Below are positions 59,067 to 64,000 of a DNA stretch of 64,000 nt, piece after piece. This DNA is from Epiperipatus broadwayi. Taxonomy: Eukaryota > Onychophora > Udeonychophora > Euonychophora > Peripatidae. The translations under genes and the position numbers were made by a program. Location of the stretch: NCBI GenBank assembly GCA_028023455.1, contig JAQFVV010006735.1:62001-126000 (forward strand), given 5' to 3'. The notes beneath the pieces were generated by a model. It had not been told where the DNA came from and did no database searches. It worked only from the letters and a program-made list of their open reading frames with translations. Position 1 is the stretch's first letter, and each line of letters starts with the position of its first letter.

Positions 59067-60951
59067 TTAATTACTTATTCTTTCTAATATATACTATATT
59101 TCGAATTTTAATACTATAATGTTATTTTCGATTATATTTTATTATTTTAAAAGCATTTGATTTTAGTAGAAAAATAAAATGTATAAGTATATATATTTTT
59201 ACTTTTTTAAGTTTGTTGTACAGTTGTTGTTTTTTATTTTTGTTTTAATATATTAAAAATGTAAATAATTTACTATTCTACTTTGTTTAACTCCCCTCCT
59301 CTTTGACCTCTTCCAATGACTTTTTTTTATTTGAATGACTTTTTATTTTTATTTAAAAGAAGAAAGCAATAATAAACCAGTATGTTTTTTTTTTTTTTTA
59401 ATTCAAATAATTGTAGTCAGAAAAATATATAAAAAAAGTCAAGAATATAAAATATTAGTAATAGCAAAGTTTAACAAAAATAAAAATAAGTTAACTTTAC
59501 GAAAGTCAGATTGTTGATGTAAATATATTTAACATAAGTAACAAAATAATTATTCTAAAATAATCGGAAAAACTTTAGAGAAATTATCACTGTTTTACAT
59601 ACAAATTTAAAATTAGTATTTTAATACTCTCAGACTCTAAACACATGAAATTAGGATTAAATGACTATCAAAATGCATTTCAGCATAATTAGCCTCTTCA
59701 TTTGGCCCAGATCATACCTTTTTGAAATGCTGTCTTCATTGCTTAGTATTGGGATGCAGTGGTAGAGTGGCAGATTCTGGAACTCAAAGACTTTGGACAA
59801 GAGGAACACGTGATCAACAAAACTATATGGTTATTTTTCTATTGCCAAAATTTAATTTACAAATGGTGCACTTCCTGTCCACATTCAAATGATAATTACT
59901 GTCTTTGATATATATATTATTATTATTCTACACAGGTTGGCACCATTTTTTGTGCAACTCCCATGCAAAAACCAATTGGTTATTTTTTTTTTAGCATTAA
60001 TCATTTTATGCTAAAGATTATTACAGTATATTACTTCTAGTACAAATATATACACCTTTATCCTTGTTAGTGATGGAACTTTATGGGGAAATTTGGCATA
60101 GCAATCATTATCAATCTGTGCCCATTATTTTGATTTACAATTGATTATTTATTATTATGATTTTTTTTTAAAAAATCTAAAAGTTTTTTTAAAAATCATC
60201 TATTATTTTTTCAAGATGATGCCAAAAAATGGTGGTCATTTTGTAAGATTAATGATACCATAAAATAGTGACTTCATTAAAACTATTAAATATAAGTTAA
60301 AATACCATTTATTTTTTTCATTTTAAATAAAAATGTCATAATTTGTTTGTTACTTTTTCAAGTCAGTAGTCAGTTTTATCATTAATAAAGATAAGCAAAA
60401 AAAAATTCATCATGTACATACATTATAAAAACTATAACAATCAGTTATGCATAACATTTTTTATGCCTACATTTTATTTTATTTCACTGCATTTATGTAA
60501 AATAAAATAAAAATGCAATTTAAAAAAAGAAAATTAATAGTGCCACAAAAAAATTCAAAAATCTTATTGGTTAGAAATTACAAAAATTAAACATTTTAAT
60601 AATTAAGTATAATGTACTTAAAAATAAATTTTAAATTGTACATTATGCTAAGTTATTTTTTTAAAATTTAATTTTAAAATACGCATTAATTTAATGATCA
60701 TAATTTAGGAAATATCATGTTGCAGCTATATAAGTAGTAAAATGGAAATCAGCAATGGAAAAAAATTATAATTTCTTTTCTTTTAAAAAATAGTAAGTGT
60801 ATTTACTACCCTTAAATATTTTTTAAAATAATATGTGATGTAAAATGTTTACTCATTAATTAACACTTTTTTCTGATTAAGATTTTTTAAAAATTTAAAT
60901 ATATATTGAATTTAAAGTAATAAATTATTTTTCCTCATAAGAACTCATTAT
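59067..60951. other. AT-rich noncoding spacer
   Basis: No gene recognised. A tRNA-like string near 59,755 was considered and rejected. Confidence 0.45.
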
Positions 60952-61360
60952 TAAGCCAATAAACATCACATGACCACCACTAATTATGCTTGTGTATAAC
61001 TGTTGTTAAAACAGGCAAAACTTACTATACATATTGCCACACATAGCAAGCTAAAGTAATCAATGGATGCCCAAAGGCTTGTGCATAAAATGCCCATCTA
61101 GTGCCTACTCATCAATATCCCCAGACTAGTTTCTGGCTTATGACCTTTGTCAGTGAGGAGCCTTGGATCTTAGAGCACTGCAACTAGGTGCAGTGCTCTC
61201 AGATCCAAGATGCAGTGCTTCAGATCCAAGATGCAGTGTTCTCAGATCCAAGGCTTTTCATTGATGAAGGCCACAAGCCAGAAACTAGTCTGGGGATATT
61301 GGATGAGTAGGCACTAGATAGGGATTTTATGCACAAGCCTTCTGGCATTTGTCTGTTTTA
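60952..61360 (+). repeat. palindromic repeat family, longest copy
   Basis: The left arm runs from AAAACAGGCAAAAC (61,008) through ACTAGTTTCTGGCTTATGAC to a centre near 61,180. The right arm returns through CCAGAAACTAGTCTGGGGAT and GCACAAGCCTTCTGGCAT to GTCTGTTTTAA (61,351-61,361), with its outermost part deleted. The upstream 55-base extension is shared with the 57-kb copy. The centre has a 22-bp minisatellite. Confidence 0.8.
61185..61253. repeat. 22-bp minisatellite at palindrome centre, 3 units
   Basis: GTGCAGTGCTCTCAGATCCA-like units occur three times in succession, the middle one shortened. They lie at the turning point of the inverted repeat. Confidence 0.85.
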
Positions 61361-64000
61361 AGAACTCATTATAATTGCTTATTTTTGTGTGAAATTTTAC
61401 TTTACTAGGCATTTTTTGGGATCAATTGTCATAAATAACAATAGTATAGATGTATTTTAATTTATATTAATAGTCAAGATATAACTTAATTCTACATATA
61501 TAGGTATGGTCATATTCATTTAATGCCATATTTCTTTCTGAACTTGTATACAAGAATTTAAATATATTGAAAAACTAATTGTTTAGTGGTTTAATTATTT
61601 AACAATATAAGACATTGAAAAAAGGCAAATGACTTTTCTAAATTAATCCCTTTAGCAAATCTGGGATTTATTACTCCTTCCAAATATCTTTACCATTACT
61701 GAATATTTATCTATAGTATACTTCTACAATTTCAATTTATAGGTGCTCTACTTCTCATGCACAGCTTATGGTAATTACCATCTACAGATAAGTACATCAT
61801 TGATTATTAACAATTCTTTTTAGACAGCAGTTATTATAATATTTTTAGTCTGGATATAGACTTAATATTATATTAAAGATCAACACATCCATCCCTACTG
61901 TATTAAAAATAATAAATAATTTTTAGCCTAAGAAATGCTTACTGCTAATCATTTATATATTTATGTAAATATGGTAATCACACTTGCATAAGTATGTAAA
62001 AAATCTAATGTTTGTAAATTGAGTTTTAAGTTTTGGTGTAAATTTATTGTATAGTAGGCAATGTTGCAAAACTTATTAATTACACTAGAGTTTTTACATT
62101 TTTTTTTGACATTTTAAAGCAATGTTCTTAGGCAAGTGTATAGATATAAATCCAAAAATCTCTGTATACATATAATAAAACTCACAAAAATGATGAAACA
62201 TCTAAGCAGTGCTAAAGCATTAGATAATTTCCAATAATAGTTTTTCATTGATCGCTGCATGTTTAACATAATCTATTCTAGAATGTCAATATGTAGAATT
62301 ACATTATAAGCTTTAATAATTCTTAGATAAATTATATATTAAAAATGATCCACTTAATAGCTTTTTGTACGTTGCCTTGTGAGGTACCTTGTCTTTTAGC
62401 ACCTGATGAATGAATACATAAAAAAATGGAAAGTTATTACAAAAACGTTTACTTGATTGTATTGTAATTGTAATACAGCAATTATTTATCCAGAAGTTTA
62501 CTAGGAGCATTTTTTTCAAACAAGAGATGCTTAACTGAAAATCCCACCAAGCAATCAAAAAATTATGAAACTTTTATTGGGCTCTGCATCAACTTTTTTG
62601 TCTAGATGCAACAGTTTAGATTTGCATTTGAACTTTCTAGACAGTCCCAGAATCTTATCAATAGATTCAGAACAACGATGGTGCTTTATTTATCAGTTTC
62701 ATAAGTAGAATTTAACAGCCCTAAACACAATCAATGAATTATAACAATAATGATTGCCAAGTCTATTTACACAGTGGCAGAATTAAAAAACTTAATAAAG
62801 CCACTAATGGATCTATCTTCTGGTTGGGACTCTTAACAAATTTTTTTACTATGTTTATTAATCATTAGTTGCCTATAAAAAAATTCTACATGCTAAATAA
62901 ATATAATAAACTCTAATAAGTGCTTTACGTCATAAAAAGAGTACTAATTAGAATTTTTTATCTCTAATAAGTGCTTTACGTCATAAAAAGAGTATTAATT
63001 AGAATTTTTTATCAATTACAACAATTGCTTATTTATTACTTGTAAATGATTTTAATACAAAATCTATTTTTAAATTTTGTCTGCCTTTGCATAATATAAC
63101 TTATTTAATTCAGCTAATCTGATATATATATTAAAAATCTCACTCATAACATTACTCTGTTAGGAATCTGCATTTTTTTTTACTGGTATATCACTAACAC
63201 TACTTCATTAATGTTATTTGTTTATTCTCTTTGCTTTTCAACTGTATAAACGCACCTATACTAATATCCCACACATCTGTTTTTTTTTTTTACTCCGTTT
63301 TTAAGTAAAATTGTTTAATTATTGGGTTCTTTGCCTGATAGCTATTTTTTCCCCACTAAATAATATTGTGACATTAGAAAACGATTTGTAGAAAATATGT
63401 TTTATCTCTTGAATAGGATTGAGATAATTTCTTTACTTTTATTTCTTAGCAGTCATTAAAACTGAATAATTGGTTTGAATTTTTGTAAGATAACTTAAAA
63501 ACCAAAACAAGGTTTTAGTTAAAAACATTAATTGTAAAGTTGTAAAAGATTTATAATAAACCAACATTTGAGCACTAAAAAATTATATATATATTTTTAC
63601 TTGCATAGTAAAAATACAAGATATTATAATCATTGAAAATGGTGGCATTCTGTTGTAGAATGGTAGGCTAAATGGGTGAAGGTCAAAGGGTGTTCAAATG
63701 TTATAAACCCCATGACACGTATTTGATTATTACTATTTAAATTGGTGATTATGTTTTATTATTATTACAATAAAATATTTGTTTGTATATCGATTATAAA
63801 TAAATCTTCAGTTAAAAATATGTTAGAATATTGTTTCATCATTATAATAAAGTGAAAAAAAAAAGCCGATTAATTCAAAATAGGGACAAAAATGTAATAA
63901 TTAAAAGAAAGTTAAGCAGTTAAAAATATAAAATAACATCTAGATTTTCAAATAAATAATTATTTATTTGTCTGTGTAATTAAGTGTTTTTTTTTTACTT
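61361..64000. other. AT-rich noncoding spacer
   Basis: Apart from the 51-bp tandem duplication, nothing was recognised. An 81-codon minus frame at 62,313-62,558 has no known domain. Confidence 0.45.
62911..63012. repeat. tandem duplication, 2 x 51 bp
   Basis: CTCTAATAAGTGCTTTACGT begins at 62,911 and 62,962. The copies differ at one base by eye (AGTACTAATT versus AGTATTAATT). Confidence 0.95.

Noticed and set aside
59752-59815. tRNA-like string GGATGCAGTGGTAGAGTGGC
   Set aside because: It resembles an A box only; no B box or clover-leaf follows.

Overview
This window is strongly A+T-rich, noncoding animal DNA, most likely intergenic or intronic. I find no convincing host gene: no run of spliced exons and no long open frame outside transposable elements. 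The transposon mix fits an invertebrate metazoan genome: Penelope-like elements with GIY-YIG endonuclease, RTE-type LINEs, a ZBED5/Buster-like hAT transposon, tRNA-derived SINE remnants and LTR elements. A mollusc, perhaps a cephalopod, is possible, but nothing here proves it.

Layout. 1-9.5 kb: AT-rich spacer with a palindromic repeat copy (3.77 kb) and an old antisense LINE remnant (5.7-6.4 kb). 9.55-12 kb: a foldback MITE next to a decayed Penelope-like element, which has a tRNA-like SINE inside it and inverted copies of its own tail at both ends. 12.87-15.52 kb: a complete but dead hAT transposon with terminal inverted repeats and an 8-bp target duplication. 15.7-23.7 kb: fragments of three LINEs. 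24.35-25.4 kb: an isolated GC-richer block with a minus-strand TATA box. 27.1-29.5 kb: a 2.4-kb palindromic DNA element. 30.8-32.7 kb: a broken LINE reverse transcriptase. 33.66-34.42 kb: a head-to-head palindrome of two Penelope-like tails.

34.45-54.93 kb is dominated by one LTR family with TGTACC...TTCA ends (plus-strand reading). There is a young, complete, apparently non-autonomous element (41,823-49,608) with two nearly identical 2.6-kb LTRs and a 2.56-kb interior. The interior holds one unrecognised 402-codon minus-strand ORF. Two diverged LTR-only relatives lie on either side, at 34,453-38,538 and, inverted, at 52,133-54,928. All three sit at AT-dinucleotide sites. The complete element interrupts an older degenerate array of CAGGTG-containing units.

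55-64 kb: AT-rich spacer with a decayed GIY-YIG retroelement fragment and three more copies of the palindromic repeat seen at 3.77 and 40.0 kb.

The only protein-coding region with an intact frame of real length is the 402-codon ORF. All other coding sequence is retroelement or transposase pseudogene. Coordinates of diverged repeats are approximate to about 10-30 bases unless an exact boundary is argued.
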